A stretch of DNA of 50,512 nucleotides from a virus. Location: positions 1 through 50,512 of the IMG/VR virus record IMGVR_UViG_3300036792_000226; one strand, written 5' to 3'. Each line of letters starts with the position of its first letter. Within the stretch, counting starts at the first letter, position 1. Both the position numbers and the translations under genes were made by a program. The notes below the pieces were generated by a model. The model was not told where the DNA came from, ran no database searches, and saw nothing but the letters and a program-made list of their open reading frames with translations. Positions 38,562-45,792 of the stretch are shown here, one piece after another.

Positions 38562-38713
38562 GGATGCACCCGCGCTCCACCAAACAACAGGTAGAGCACG
38601 CACAGCGCCAGGCGAAGCGCGACCAGATTGATGCGCGGCCACAACGCCGGCGCGAAGGTTGCGATGAGGAAACAGACAAGCGCCAGGATAAGCAGAATCA
38701 TCCCGATGGACAT
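38558..38713 (-). CDS. 51-residue two-helix membrane protein
   Basis: Hand-translated ORF with a perfect AGGAGG and ATG at 38713, TGA at 38558-38560. Two hydrophobic helices: MILLILALVCFLIATFAPAL (about 5-24) and LVALRLALCVLYLLFGG (about 30-46), with a short basic turn. Small membrane proteins of this topology occur in many phage early operons; holin-like or superinfection functions are possible. Not part of the lysis cassette. Confidence 0.7.
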   Translation of the reverse strand: MSIGMILLILALVCFLIATFAPALWPRINLVALRLALCVLYLLFGGARVHP

Positions 38714-38734
38714 AGCGGAGTACCTCCTAACGGT

Positions 38735-39349
38735 TCACTGCGGCCGCGGTTGAAAGTTGGGGTTGCGCACGTCGGTGATGGGCGCCTCGCGCGGCTTGGT
38801 GCCCGGTGCATTGATGGCGACCGCGCAACCTGGCGAGCACGCAAACACGTTGTAAAGCCGTCCGGTCGCTGAGTCTTTCTGCGAATAGCGCAGATACCAG
38901 GGATTGTTGCGGTCAAACCTTTTGGCATCGCCTTTTGGCCCGCCGGTGCAATGCGGATTCGAGCACTTTTCCTGATCCTGCCGTTCGGCCTGCAGACGGA
39001 CATCCAGCTCCTTGCCGGCCATCTCGTAAATCTTCCGCACCTGGGCGTAGGACTCCGTGGCTTCGTCCAGGTCGGCCGTTTTGAAATACAGCTCGGCCTC
39101 GGCGTAGCCGTGCTCGCTGGTGGCCCAGCGGTGCAGCGCCATGCCGCGCGCGTTCTCGCTGCGGTCCTCGGCCGGCACCTTGGCCCAGCGTTTGCGCGCG
39201 CGCTCCGCCTGAGCGGTGTTTTTGCTGGCCTTGGCCGGTGGTTTCTTCCGGCTCCGCGCTGGATTAGCGGAAACTGGTGATGTTGCCTTTTGCGTCACGG
39301 TCAATGTGCGCCGCCTTTCGGGTGTTTTTGTAGATTTTTCGGCCGCCAT
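38735..39349 (-). CDS. basic phage protein with two Cys pairs
   Basis: 204 residues. The first 50 are Lys/Arg/Pro/Thr-rich and disordered; QAERARKRWAKVPAEDRSENARGMALHRW (about 47-75) is a basic DNA-binding-like helix pair; then a helical segment (DEATESYAQVRKIYEMAGKELD) and two Cys-containing loops (CSNPHC, CSPGC) likely to bind zinc. The N-terminal 28 codons overlap the next gene in another frame, so the start may be further in. Confidence 0.55.
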   Translation of the reverse strand: MAAEKSTKTPERRRTLTVTQKATSPVSANPARSRKKPPAKASKNTAQAERARKRWAKVPAEDRSENARGMALHRWATSEHGYAEAELYFKTADLDEATESYAQVRKIYEMAGKELDVRLQAERQDQEKCSNPHCTGGPKGDAKRFDRNNPWYLRYSQKDSATGRLYNVFACSPGCAVAINAPGTKPREAPITDVRNPNFQPRPQ

Positions 39350-39533
39350 GCGTCGCGGCCACTACGTGCAATTGCGGTTGCTGGTTGATCTCCGTACACA
39401 CTCGGCACCCGAAGACGAAAAACCCGTTCTGCTCTTGCAGGAAACACATCGTGTCGCGGGTCATGTGCCCTGGATGACTCGGACTGCCACAGTGCAGCCG
39501 CCCGCCAGGCGCCATTTCGCTCATCCGCGCCAT
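39264..39533 (-). CDS. small Cys/His protein
   Basis: 89 residues with GGAGG before the ATG. CGSPSHPGH ... MCFLQ ... FGCRVC supplies enough Cys and His for a zinc site. The start MAPGGR is shared with the 22637 protein. Its last 86 nt overlap the start of the 38735 gene. Confidence 0.6.
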   Translation of the reverse strand: MARMSEMAPGGRLHCGSPSHPGHMTRDTMCFLQEQNGFFVFGCRVCTEINQQPQLHVVAATHGGRKIYKNTRKAAHIDRDAKGNITSFR

Positions 39534-39552
39534 GCCAAAACCTCCGCTAACT

Positions 39553-39574
39553 CTGATATCACAGTGATAGCACT
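39553..39574. promoter_or_regulatory. operator pair 2
   Basis: CTGATATCAC at 39553-39562 followed by AGTGATAGCACT at 39563-39574, the same arrangement as pair 1 in inverted order. Located in the 46-bp gap between the 39264 and 39580 genes, next to the ribosome site. Confidence 0.65.
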
Positions 39575-39579
39575 ATGCA

Positions 39580-40020
39580 TCATAAAGGAAGCCTCTTGCC
39601 CCTCGTTCCACGGTCCATACAATCCGCCGCGTCCGGCAGCATTCCCGGCGCTTTCAGCGGCGGCGGGCTCGTGATCTTGTCGTAGAGCGCCGATCTCGTC
39701 TCCGGCGGCTTCTGGTTACCGGTCCAGATAAGTTTGCCGGTCCGCCACAGCCACTTGGGGTTGAAAAACTTGCGGCCGCTCGATCCGCTGGCGCAACTCT
39801 CGAACATATCGAGCGCGATGGGCGCGAGTTCTCCTGGTTGGTTGACGAATAGCTTGCGGAGCCATGTATCAGCGTCGAGTGTCCGTACCAGGCGCCAGCC
39901 CAGCGTGGTGGCCATCCGCTTCTTGAGCCACATCGGCGTCCAGTGCAGCATCTTTGGCGTGAATGACTCGTACATCACTCGGTAAAGCGTCTCGATGCGC
40001 TGCTGTCTCGTCACCGTCAT
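39580..40020 (-). CDS. hypothetical protein
   Basis: 146 residues with Trp/Lys-rich helices (TPKMLHWTPMWLKKRMATTLGWRLV) and KFFNPKWLWRTGKLIWTG, a basic aromatic protein that could contact nucleic acid or membrane. Begins inside the preceding gene's stop. No family recognised. Confidence 0.6.
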   Translation of the reverse strand: MTVTRQQRIETLYRVMYESFTPKMLHWTPMWLKKRMATTLGWRLVRTLDADTWLRKLFVNQPGELAPIALDMFESCASGSSGRKFFNPKWLWRTGKLIWTGNQKPPETRSALYDKITSPPPLKAPGMLPDAADCMDRGTRGKRLPL

Positions 40021-40451
40021 ACGGCGGCCGCCTCCGGTGTGCGCTTATTCCACGGTACGAATGTGCGCAACGTCTCGATATCGGGCCAGGTTCCCTCAAA
40101 GCAGATTGCTCGGTCGTCGATGGTGAGCCATGCGGCCGGCTTCTCGTGCGCGAAAGTAAACCAGGTGAGCATGTCCTGGATGGCATTTTCAGAATCGGCT
40201 TTGCCGCTTCCGTAGATGCGTGCATATTCGCACTCAAGCCAGGTTTCCATCGCCTCGATACCGCCTGGCTCTTTAGATCGAGAGGAGTAAATAACTAGCG
40301 AAAACGACTCCCGCGCTTTCCTGGCCCACTCGAAGAATCCGGGCACCACCTGATCTGCAATGACAGTGGGACCTTGCCATCCGCTCGTGTAAGCGTGGAT
40401 GACGCCATCGAAGTCTAAGCAAAGCGTAGGCTTGCCGTTCATCGCGGTCAC
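40017..40451 (-). CDS. HAD-like phosphatase-type protein
   Basis: 144 residues, GTG start at 40451 favoured by GGAGAG spacing (ATG at 40442 possible). LCLDFDGVIHAYTSGWQG carries HAD motif I with the nucleophile Asp (DFDG), a Ser in VIYSSRSKE fits motif II, and LTIDDRAICFEG the motif IV Asp pair. Small phage HAD-like proteins of this type are frequent; substrates are unknown, and a role in nucleotide or nucleic-acid end repair is possible. Confidence 0.75.
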   Translation of the reverse strand: MTAMNGKPTLCLDFDGVIHAYTSGWQGPTVIADQVVPGFFEWARKARESFSLVIYSSRSKEPGGIEAMETWLECEYARIYGSGKADSENAIQDMLTWFTFAHEKPAAWLTIDDRAICFEGTWPDIETLRTFVPWNKRTPEAAAV

Positions 40452-40783
40452 AGGACGCTCTCCTCTTCCTCTTCTGCATCCCCGCTATGGAGCTGTCGGC
40501 CTCTTAGCCGTTCAACCTCGCGCTCCAAAACCCACTCCGAGATTGGCGCCGCGTTGATGCTACCGGCCATGCGCGTTGCGGTTGCCTCGTCTACCGGCGT
40601 AATCCCATAGATGGCCTTAACGTTGTAATACTTCGTGAGCGGCGCGCGGTCTTTGACTGCCGGCACGTCCACGCGGATAAGATCGCCCGATCCGATCTCC
40701 GCTTGTGTCACTTTGCCGGCGATGCGTTGATGGCCGAATAGCTCGACCAGTGCCCACATCTCTTTTTGCTCTGTGTCGCTCAC
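40448..40783 (-). CDS. hypothetical protein with beta core
   Basis: 111 residues from a GTG at 40783 overlapping the previous stop, with GGGAAAGGGG upstream. MWALVELFGHQRIAGKVTQAEIGSGDLIRVDVP is a beta-barrel-like core known from many phages ('WALVELFGH-x-R-x-AG'), followed by a PISEWVLEREVERLRGR coil. That family is widespread but uncharacterised. Confidence 0.7.
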   Translation of the reverse strand: MSDTEQKEMWALVELFGHQRIAGKVTQAEIGSGDLIRVDVPAVKDRAPLTKYYNVKAIYGITPVDEATATRMAGSINAAPISEWVLEREVERLRGRQLHSGDAEEEEESVL

Positions 40784-41226
40784 CGCGTCACCCCTTTCCC
40801 GTTGCAAACCGGGCATGTGACGCCGCGGCTGGTCTTGCCGGTCCCGCCACACCTGGTGCATGTGCCGGCCGTGCTCTGCGGCGCCGTGGCGTTACTCCTG
40901 GCCGGCGGGAGCTGATCCGCCTGCAGAATCGGTTGCTGTGGCGCCTGGCCGTTCGCTGGAGCCATCGCCGGCTGCATCAGGCTGGGATGGACTACCCCGT
41001 TCGACGGAGAGGCCAGAATCGTCCGCGGCGGATTGTCCACCACCACCATCATTCGCCCGATCTTCTCCACCAAGGCCTGTGCCAGTGGCAGGTACGCTTC
41101 CGTCTCCACGCGAATCATCTGCGGCGGGTTCCCGAACACTGTCAATATCGGGGACTGGTCGCCGTACTGCGTCTTTGCCCGTCTGCCGTTCGTACTCGCC
41201 TGCGACCCGCGCGTGATACTCGCCAT
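40780..41226 (-). CDS. protein with DnaJ-type zinc motif
   Basis: 148 residues. An alpha/beta half (PQMIRVETEAYLPLAQALVEKIGRMMVVVDNPPRTI) is followed by a linker and CTRCGGTGKTSRGVTCPVCNGKG, i.e. two C-x2-C-x-G-x-G halves of a DnaJ-like zinc ribbon. The first part of the gene overlaps the 40892 frame. Function unknown; probably nucleic-acid or protein binding. Confidence 0.65.
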   Translation of the reverse strand: MASITRGSQASTNGRRAKTQYGDQSPILTVFGNPPQMIRVETEAYLPLAQALVEKIGRMMVVVDNPPRTILASPSNGVVHPSLMQPAMAPANGQAPQQPILQADQLPPARSNATAPQSTAGTCTRCGGTGKTSRGVTCPVCNGKGVTR

Positions 41227-41644
41227 AGCTCTCGCCTTCTCTGATTTCGGGGTGGGGTGATTCGCGGTAGATGCCCGGCGCCATGAACGTCGCCGCTTCG
41301 GTGATGATCTCGTCCAGCTCGTCCAGGTCCGCGGCCACGGTGGGGTCCGCCGGCTCTACGGTGAAGGACGGTTTGAATCCGCGAGCGGACGGCGGCACTC
41401 GGCTTTCATCGCGAATCTTGCCGGTCTGGAACGGTCCACCCAGCGCCGTCACCTTGGGCTTGCCGTCTTTGTCGAGCAGGGGGTTGCCTTCGGCGTCGGT
41501 GTGCTCGATGGTGGAGGCGGTGGGGCACTCGTTCTCCTCGATCCACCTGGCGCGCGCCTCGCGCAGCCGTTTGCGCTGCGCCATAAAGTCTTCAGCGGCA
41601 TAGGTGTGGCTGAGTCGAGCGAGATCGTCAAAAGGGCCGGGCAT
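40892..41644 (-). CDS. hypothetical protein with long open 3' extension
   Basis: 250 codons. The first about 140 residues look coded: FDDLARLSHTYAAEDFMAQRKRLREARARW (helical), then DKDGKPKVTALGGPF and a helical EIREGESYGEYHARVAGEYERQTG. From about residue 145 the frame runs for 335 bp over the 40780 gene and becomes Gly/Ser/Asp-rich, as in a shadow. The true stop may be near 41220 if a frameshift or sequence error is present. Confidence 0.5.
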   Translation of the reverse strand: MPGPFDDLARLSHTYAAEDFMAQRKRLREARARWIEENECPTASTIEHTDAEGNPLLDKDGKPKVTALGGPFQTGKIRDESRVPPSARGFKPSFTVEPADPTVAADLDELDEIITEAATFMAPGIYRESPHPEIREGESYGEYHARVAGEYERQTGKDAVRRPVPDIDSVREPAADDSRGDGSVPATGTGLGGEDRANDGGGGQSAADDSGLSVERGSPSQPDAAGDGSSERPGATATDSAGGSAPAGQE

Positions 41645-41654
41645 TAGGGAAACC

Positions 41655-41697
41655 GTGACATAACTGTGATATCACTTCGGTGCGATTGTTATATCAC
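41655..41697. promoter_or_regulatory. operator cluster 3
   Basis: GTGACATAAC at 41655, GTGATATCAC at 41666-41675 and GTTATATCAC at 41688-41697: one perfect palindrome flanked by two relatives. They lie in the 65-bp gap between the 41710 and 40892 genes. Confidence 0.7.
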
Positions 41698-41709
41698 TCG
41701 GCCGCGCGG

Positions 41710-42048
41710 TTACGCAGAGTGTTTGCCAAAGTCCTTGAGGTTGGCGGCGTTTTTCAGCCCGTCCACTTCCGGCCGCCACTGCCGGTTCTTCTCCAGGTAA
41801 CGCAGGAGTTCGACGGGATCGGCCTTCGATCTGCGGGCGATCTCGTAAAACTCCGTGCTGTCTTCGAGGTAGGCAATCAGGATGCTTAGGCGTTGCCAAT
41901 AAGCCGGCGCTGGCAGCACTCCGCCAAAGTTGACTGATTCCAGTGTGGCGGGGTCCCCTTGCTTCATCCGCTCCAGATTGTCCTTCTCCAGCACGATTGC
42001 CAGCACCGTGCGCTGTTCGTCATGAACGTTGATAGAAAACACAATCAC
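41710..42048 (-). CDS. hypothetical protein
   Basis: 112 residues from a GTG at 42048 with GGAGG at good distance; the open frame to 42396 is not supported. VIVFSINVHDEQRTVLAIVLEKDNLERMK (beta-beta-alpha) then ADPVELLRYLEKNRQWRPE. It looks like a small alpha/beta protein. GTGA overlap with the previous gene. Confidence 0.6.
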   Translation of the reverse strand: MIVFSINVHDEQRTVLAIVLEKDNLERMKQGDPATLESVNFGGVLPAPAYWQRLSILIAYLEDSTEFYEIARRSKADPVELLRYLEKNRQWRPEVDGLKNAANLKDFGKHSA

Positions 42049-42299
42049 GGCAATTCCTCCATGTTGGTGCGCGTAGAAAACTCGACCATCCGCACCGGGT
42101 AGCCGCTGGCTTTGCGGGTGATTGCCGCGTGGTCCCGTAGCGATTCGATGCGCTCGCGGTCCGCGCCCACCAGCGGCACCAGGCCGCCCAGCTCGGGGAC
42201 GTAAGCGCCGCACACACCTTCGCCGCCGTCCGGTTCGGTAGCCACCCACGCATACAGCCTCTCTATCTTCTGCCCCGTGCGGGGCTTCCATTGGCTCAT
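42045..42299 (-). CDS. small hypothetical protein
   Basis: 84 residues from the ATG at 42299, ATGA-coupled. Beta-rich (RLYAWVATEPDGGEGVCGAYVPELGGLVPLVGADRERI), a pattern of small phage proteins that pair an EPDG turn with a hydrophobic strand. Unknown function. Confidence 0.6.
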   Translation of the reverse strand: MSQWKPRTGQKIERLYAWVATEPDGGEGVCGAYVPELGGLVPLVGADRERIESLRDHAAITRKASGYPVRMVEFSTRTNMEELP

Positions 42300-42517
42300 A
42301 TCCAAACCTCTCGAATCGCGGGATCGTCGGTGTCGTAGCGGCCGAGATTGTGGGCACCAACGGGGATTGCAGCGCGCGCCTCTTCAAACACGTCACAGAC
42401 GATAAGCGGCACCCAATCTGGCTGAAAAGTAAGGCCCTCCATGTGCCATCTGCGCACTACGAACTTGTGGGGGAAATCCCGCGGGTTGTCGTAGATGACA
42501 AACATGATCATTCTCAT
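42296..42517 (-). CDS. small hypothetical protein
   Basis: 73 residues with MFVIYDNPRDFPHKFVVRRWHMEG, a motif of small phage proteins of beta type, and DPAIREVWI at the end, which also recurs in phage small proteins. No function known. ATGA at both ends. Confidence 0.6.
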   Translation of the reverse strand: MRMIMFVIYDNPRDFPHKFVVRRWHMEGLTFQPDWVPLIVCDVFEEARAAIPVGAHNLGRYDTDDPAIREVWI

Positions 42518-42741
42518 AGCGGCTCTCCCACGCGAAACGTAGGTTCGCGCTTCTTCATTCGCTCGATGGCTGCGATGGCTTCGTCCAGGTCATCGCTTCC
42601 AATCACTACATCGGCATCTTCAAAGCCGGGGTTGCGCACCACCACAGTGATCTTTGCGCCAGCTTTGAACAGTCGCAGCATGGCGTCCATGTGGTTGCTC
42701 ATCTCGTACTGGACAGCAATGAGTTTTTTACTCGGGCTCAT
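42514..42741 (-). CDS. small alpha/beta hypothetical protein
   Basis: 75 residues from ATG at 42741 (ATGA overlap with the RusA gene). KKLIAVQYEMSNHMDAMLRLFKAGAKITVVVRNP gives a strand-helix-strand and DADVVIGSDDLDEAIAAIERM a second one. Resembles a compact ferredoxin-like domain. Function unknown. Confidence 0.55.
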   Translation of the reverse strand: MSPSKKLIAVQYEMSNHMDAMLRLFKAGAKITVVVRNPGFEDADVVIGSDDLDEAIAAIERMKKREPTFRVGEPL

Positions 42742-43139
42742 AGCGTGCTGATCTCCACAACCGTGCGCGGATTCGCGCGGTCCCGCGCCACGTCGATATG
42801 CCACTTGGTCACGGCCGCGTCGGAATGGATTACGCCGGATTCCACCAGGCCGTCCGCCAGGCACTTCCAAAAGTTGTCACCGTCGCCGCGCTGTTTGTGT
42901 CCGAGGTAGACGGTCGCCTGAAGCATGTATTTGGTTTTGCGGCGCTCGCTCTCCGTCGTCGGCGCCAGCGTTTCCCCGCGGGCAAAGATGGCAACGGCCG
43001 CCTTGTACGCGATGGCCTGTTTGGTGAGCACCATACCGCGCACCGGCGGACCTCCGCGGCGCCGCGGGAAAAGCGCCGGCTTTTTGTAGTGGTTCACCGT
43101 GGGCGGCACCAGCGGGATTTCAATGCGCAGGCGGTTCAT
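42738..43139 (-). CDS. rusA: RusA-type Holliday junction resolvase
   Basis: 133 residues. The start IEIPLVPPTVNHYKKP and the core GDGDNFWKCLADGLVESGVIHSDAAVTKWHID match the RusA family; Asp86, Asp88, Asp96 and Asp107 are the acidic candidates for the metal site, as in RusA. The enzyme nicks four-way junctions during recombination or replication. Between two small genes in the early operon, ATGA at both ends. Family assigned by sequence pattern. Confidence 0.8.
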   Translation of the reverse strand: MNRLRIEIPLVPPTVNHYKKPALFPRRRGGPPVRGMVLTKQAIAYKAAVAIFARGETLAPTTESERRKTKYMLQATVYLGHKQRGDGDNFWKCLADGLVESGVIHSDAAVTKWHIDVARDRANPRTVVEISTL

Positions 43140-43504
43140 CTGCGACGCTCGTGTAGCCTAACCAGGCCGTCCCTTGCTAGCTGTTCGCAGTCTGGCGATA
43201 GCGTCGTAAAGGTAGTCGCCAGCCCGCAGCTACAGACAATGGCTCCGGTTGACCCGAGACGATTGACGAACACTTCCATGTCGTGCCGCTCAGGCGCTCC
43301 ATTCCCCGTTGGTGGCTTTTGGTCGGACTCCTGCGCGAGCTGGGCGATGGCCTCGGCTTGTTCTTTTGTTTTGCAATAGATCGCTTCCCATCTGCCAGCG
43401 GGATGGTCAACCGCCACGACGTGCATATCAATCCGGTTGCCCTGTGGGTCCACCAGCGGTGCGCGGACTCCGACATAGCGGGCGCCTTTAAGTGCTTTGC
43501 TCAT
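43136..43504 (-). CDS. small hypothetical protein
   Basis: 122 residues from ATG at 43504. A beta-hairpin block (KGARYVGVRAPLVDPQGNRIDMHVVAV) followed by helix (YCKTKEQAEAIAQLAQES) and a short Cys pair CSC. Uncharacterised; recognised only as a phage small protein. Confidence 0.55.
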   Translation of the reverse strand: MSKALKGARYVGVRAPLVDPQGNRIDMHVVAVDHPAGRWEAIYCKTKEQAEAIAQLAQESDQKPPTGNGAPERHDMEVFVNRLGSTGAIVCSCGLATTFTTLSPDCEQLARDGLVRLHERRR

Positions 43505-43725
43505 GCTCCCTCGACCGGTCCCCACTGATAGCTCTCGTCCATCTTGCGGCCGCCGGCCTGCTCCAGCGCAAAGTTGAGCGTGCGGATGCGCTCCTGAAAT
43601 CGCACGCGCGCCGGACATCCCGAACTGTCCGTGTCGCAGCGATTTATTTCGCTGTGCTTCTCAAATTCAACCCAGGTGTGGCGCAGCTCGGCGTGCAGGG
43701 TGCGGCGCAGATGTTCGAGGGTCAT
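43501..43725 (-). CDS. small helical protein
   Basis: 74 residues, mainly helical (LEHLRRTLHAELRHTWVEFEKH) with two Cys (CDTDSSGC) in the middle and a strong helix (VRFQERIRTLNFALEQAG). Starts inside the HerA stop (ATGA). Confidence 0.55.
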   Translation of the reverse strand: MTLEHLRRTLHAELRHTWVEFEKHSEINRCDTDSSGCPARVRFQERIRTLNFALEQAGGRKMDESYQWGPVEGA

Positions 43726-45428
43726 CGCATCACGTCCGGTGTGAAGACGAACGGATTTGCCTTCACCTTGCCGTCGCCCCCAAGCTCGATGAGCTCCATT
43801 CCGCGCAAGGCGCTCATGTGCTCGCGATATGCCGATGAATTAACGCTCTGCTCGGAGGCTTCCGCGAGCCACTCCCGCGTCACCCACTCGCCACGCTTGG
43901 TGTTGGCCAGGGCCAGCATGATGCGATAGCGCGCCGGCTTAAACAGCTTCTCGAATGAGGCCAGCAAATCCGCCTGGCTGATGCGGCGCGCCGGAAACCG
44001 GCGCGCCAGTTCTCTGCCGGCTGCGGTGAGCCCAATTTCGCCAGGCACGGGATAACCGATGAGGCCGGCCTGCTCCAGTCGGCTGATGTGCTTGCGATAG
44101 TCGCTGCTCAAAGGGCTGATGCGCGCGGCCACCGCCAGCCAGGTCCGCGAGAGCGAAGCAAAGCCGGTGTCCTCGGCCGAGATGAGCGCGGCCAACAGCT
44201 TGTTCTGCGCGCGCTCCTCCGGCGTCTCGCGCGCCTCTTCCGCGGCCTTTGCTTTGGTGCCGTTGCTGGTCGAGGCTCGAATTGTGCCCGCGACGTCTGG
44301 GTGTTCGCGCTGGAAAGATTCAAGATTGTACGGCTCCGGCGATAGCACAGTGATAGCAGGCACAGTGATATCACTCTGCAATCCAGCCTCTTTGCGGAGC
44401 TGCTCCAGCGTATCCAGGGCAGACTGGACAACCGGGCTCATTGCGGCCGCGAAACACCGGAGCGACTCTATCGCTACATCGCGCAAGTGAGTGGCCTTCG
44501 CCAATTCGGTGCGAAGCGCCTGCAATTCCCCGCTGCTCGCGGAGCTGCTCGCGCCGGCCAGCTCCTTCGCTTCGCTGGCCAGGTTGGAGAGCAGCGGCAG
44601 GAAAGCCTTGATCTCCGCCGGCGCCGCGGGCTGCTGGATGTCCTGGAGATCGCCAGGCCGGAGATGCGTAGTCCGCGCCTCGATGGGACGCAGCAACGTC
44701 CGATCCGGAGAGATCGCAATTCCCTGCCCGTAAAAGGTGTGATCCTTGAGCACCTTGATTTCGTGATAGAAGGCGGCGCGCTCTTGCTTGCGCGTGGACA
44801 CGCCCAGCGTCTTCGCCGCGCGCTCCTGGTCGTTGGTCAGGGTGACGCGGCCCACCAGATAGTTCTGCATTTCGCTCGCGCAATTGTTCGCCAGCTTGGA
44901 AAGCCGTTGCGTGGCGAGGGTCACAAAGATGCCCCGCTTGCGGCCGCGTGAACACAGGTTCTTCATCGCGGTGAGCGCCTCGGAGACGCCCTCGCCCTTC
45001 TCCGGAGCCCACAGGTGCGCCTCATCCACCAAGCACGCAATAGGACTCCACAGCTCGCGCGGCGCAGACATCAGCGAATCGAGAAACAGGCGCATCCAGC
45101 GGTGCTGATCTTCCACGTCCAGGCCGGAGAGATCGAAGATGGCGGAGCGGCGCCATTCCAGCATCTTGCGCGCCAGCACCGCGGCCGTGCCTACCGACAT
45201 CGGCGCGTCGCCATTCTCGCCAAACAACAGGAACGGGAACTTCTTACGCAGCGTGAAATACTCCCCTTCCACGTCGAAGATCCACACCGGCATAACCGGC
45301 ACCAGTTCTTCAGCCAGGCAGCGGAGACGGTAGCTCTTGCCAGAGCCGGACACGCCGGTGATGAGTAGGTGGGTGCGGCGGAGAGCATCGGTATCAACCG
45401 GAAAGCTCTTGCCCATGAGGATGTTCAT
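43722..45428 (-). CDS. HerA/FtsK-like ATPase with C-terminal winged-helix domains
   Basis: 568 residues. Residues about 17-35 (THLLITGVSGSGKSYRLR) give a Walker A G-x4-GK-S/T, about 130-138 (IACLVDEAH) is Walker B with the Glu, and LVTLATQRL ... ASEMQNYLVGRV matches the sensor and arginine-finger zone of HerA/DUF87 ATPases. A coiled coil (about 310-345) follows, then two winged-helix-like units (about 420-460 and 510-550) for DNA contact. It could be a DNA translocase in replication, recombination or packaging. Its coding sequence contains operator-like palindromes near 44341-44374. First gene of the early minus-strand operon. Confidence 0.7.
   Translation of the reverse strand: MNILMGKSFPVDTDALRRTHLLITGVSGSGKSYRLRCLAEELVPVMPVWIFDVEGEYFTLRKKFPFLLFGENGDAPMSVGTAAVLARKMLEWRRSAIFDLSGLDVEDQHRWMRLFLDSLMSAPRELWSPIACLVDEAHLWAPEKGEGVSEALTAMKNLCSRGRKRGIFVTLATQRLSKLANNCASEMQNYLVGRVTLTNDQERAAKTLGVSTRKQERAAFYHEIKVLKDHTFYGQGIAISPDRTLLRPIEARTTHLRPGDLQDIQQPAAPAEIKAFLPLLSNLASEAKELAGASSSASSGELQALRTELAKATHLRDVAIESLRCFAAAMSPVVQSALDTLEQLRKEAGLQSDITVPAITVLSPEPYNLESFQREHPDVAGTIRASTSNGTKAKAAEEARETPEERAQNKLLAALISAEDTGFASLSRTWLAVAARISPLSSDYRKHISRLEQAGLIGYPVPGEIGLTAAGRELARRFPARRISQADLLASFEKLFKPARYRIMLALANTKRGEWVTREWLAEASEQSVNSSAYREHMSALRGMELIELGGDGKVKANPFVFTPDVMR
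44341..44374. promoter_or_regulatory. operator cluster 4 (inside the HerA gene)
   Basis: GATAGCAC at 44341, GTGATAGCAG at 44350 and GTGATATCAC at 44365-44374, evenly spaced. It lies in the coding part for a variable linker. Confidence 0.55.
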
Positions 45429-45452
45429 GGATGTACGCGCCTCGTTTTCAGT

Positions 45453-45493
45453 TTGATATCACACTATAACTCTGATATCAGAATAATATCACT
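45453..45493. promoter_or_regulatory. operator cluster 5
   Basis: TTGATATCAC (45453-45462), CTGATATCAG (45472-45481) and TAATATCACT (45484-45493), spaced 19 and 12 bp apart. It fills the gap between the HerA gene and its upstream neighbour and would control that operon. Confidence 0.7.
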
Positions 45494-45761
45494 GTGGGCG
45501 AATAAATCCGGCTTGCTGGTCTACACCAACGATTCCACTTTTCTGCGCGTTGGCTTGTTGGAGCAGGTAAATAGCACCTTCCAGGTTGCCTGCGGACTGA
45601 AGCAGGGAAGCCAGGAACGGATGGGCAACTTTCGCGCCGGCGGTGATGGAGATTTGAATAAGCCGATGCTCGATCTGCGACAACTGGCGCAACACTTCGA
45701 TGATGGCGGACTCCTTCATATCGTCGCGGAGCTGAATCAAAACCTCGTCTTTAGCCTGCAT
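45489..45761 (-). CDS. small hypothetical protein
   Basis: 90 residues with GAGGG before the ATG. Helical (DEVLIQLRDDMKESAIIEVLRQLSQIEHRLIQISITAG) with a second helical block (FLASLLQSAGNLEGAIYLLQQANAQ). Unknown. It is divergent from the plus-strand gene at 45793, with only 31 bp between them. Confidence 0.6.
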   Translation of the reverse strand: MQAKDEVLIQLRDDMKESAIIEVLRQLSQIEHRLIQISITAGAKVAHPFLASLLQSAGNLEGAIYLLQQANAQKSGIVGVDQQAGFIRPQ

Positions 45762-45792
45762 ACATGGAATCCCTCGTTAGGATGGTGCTACC

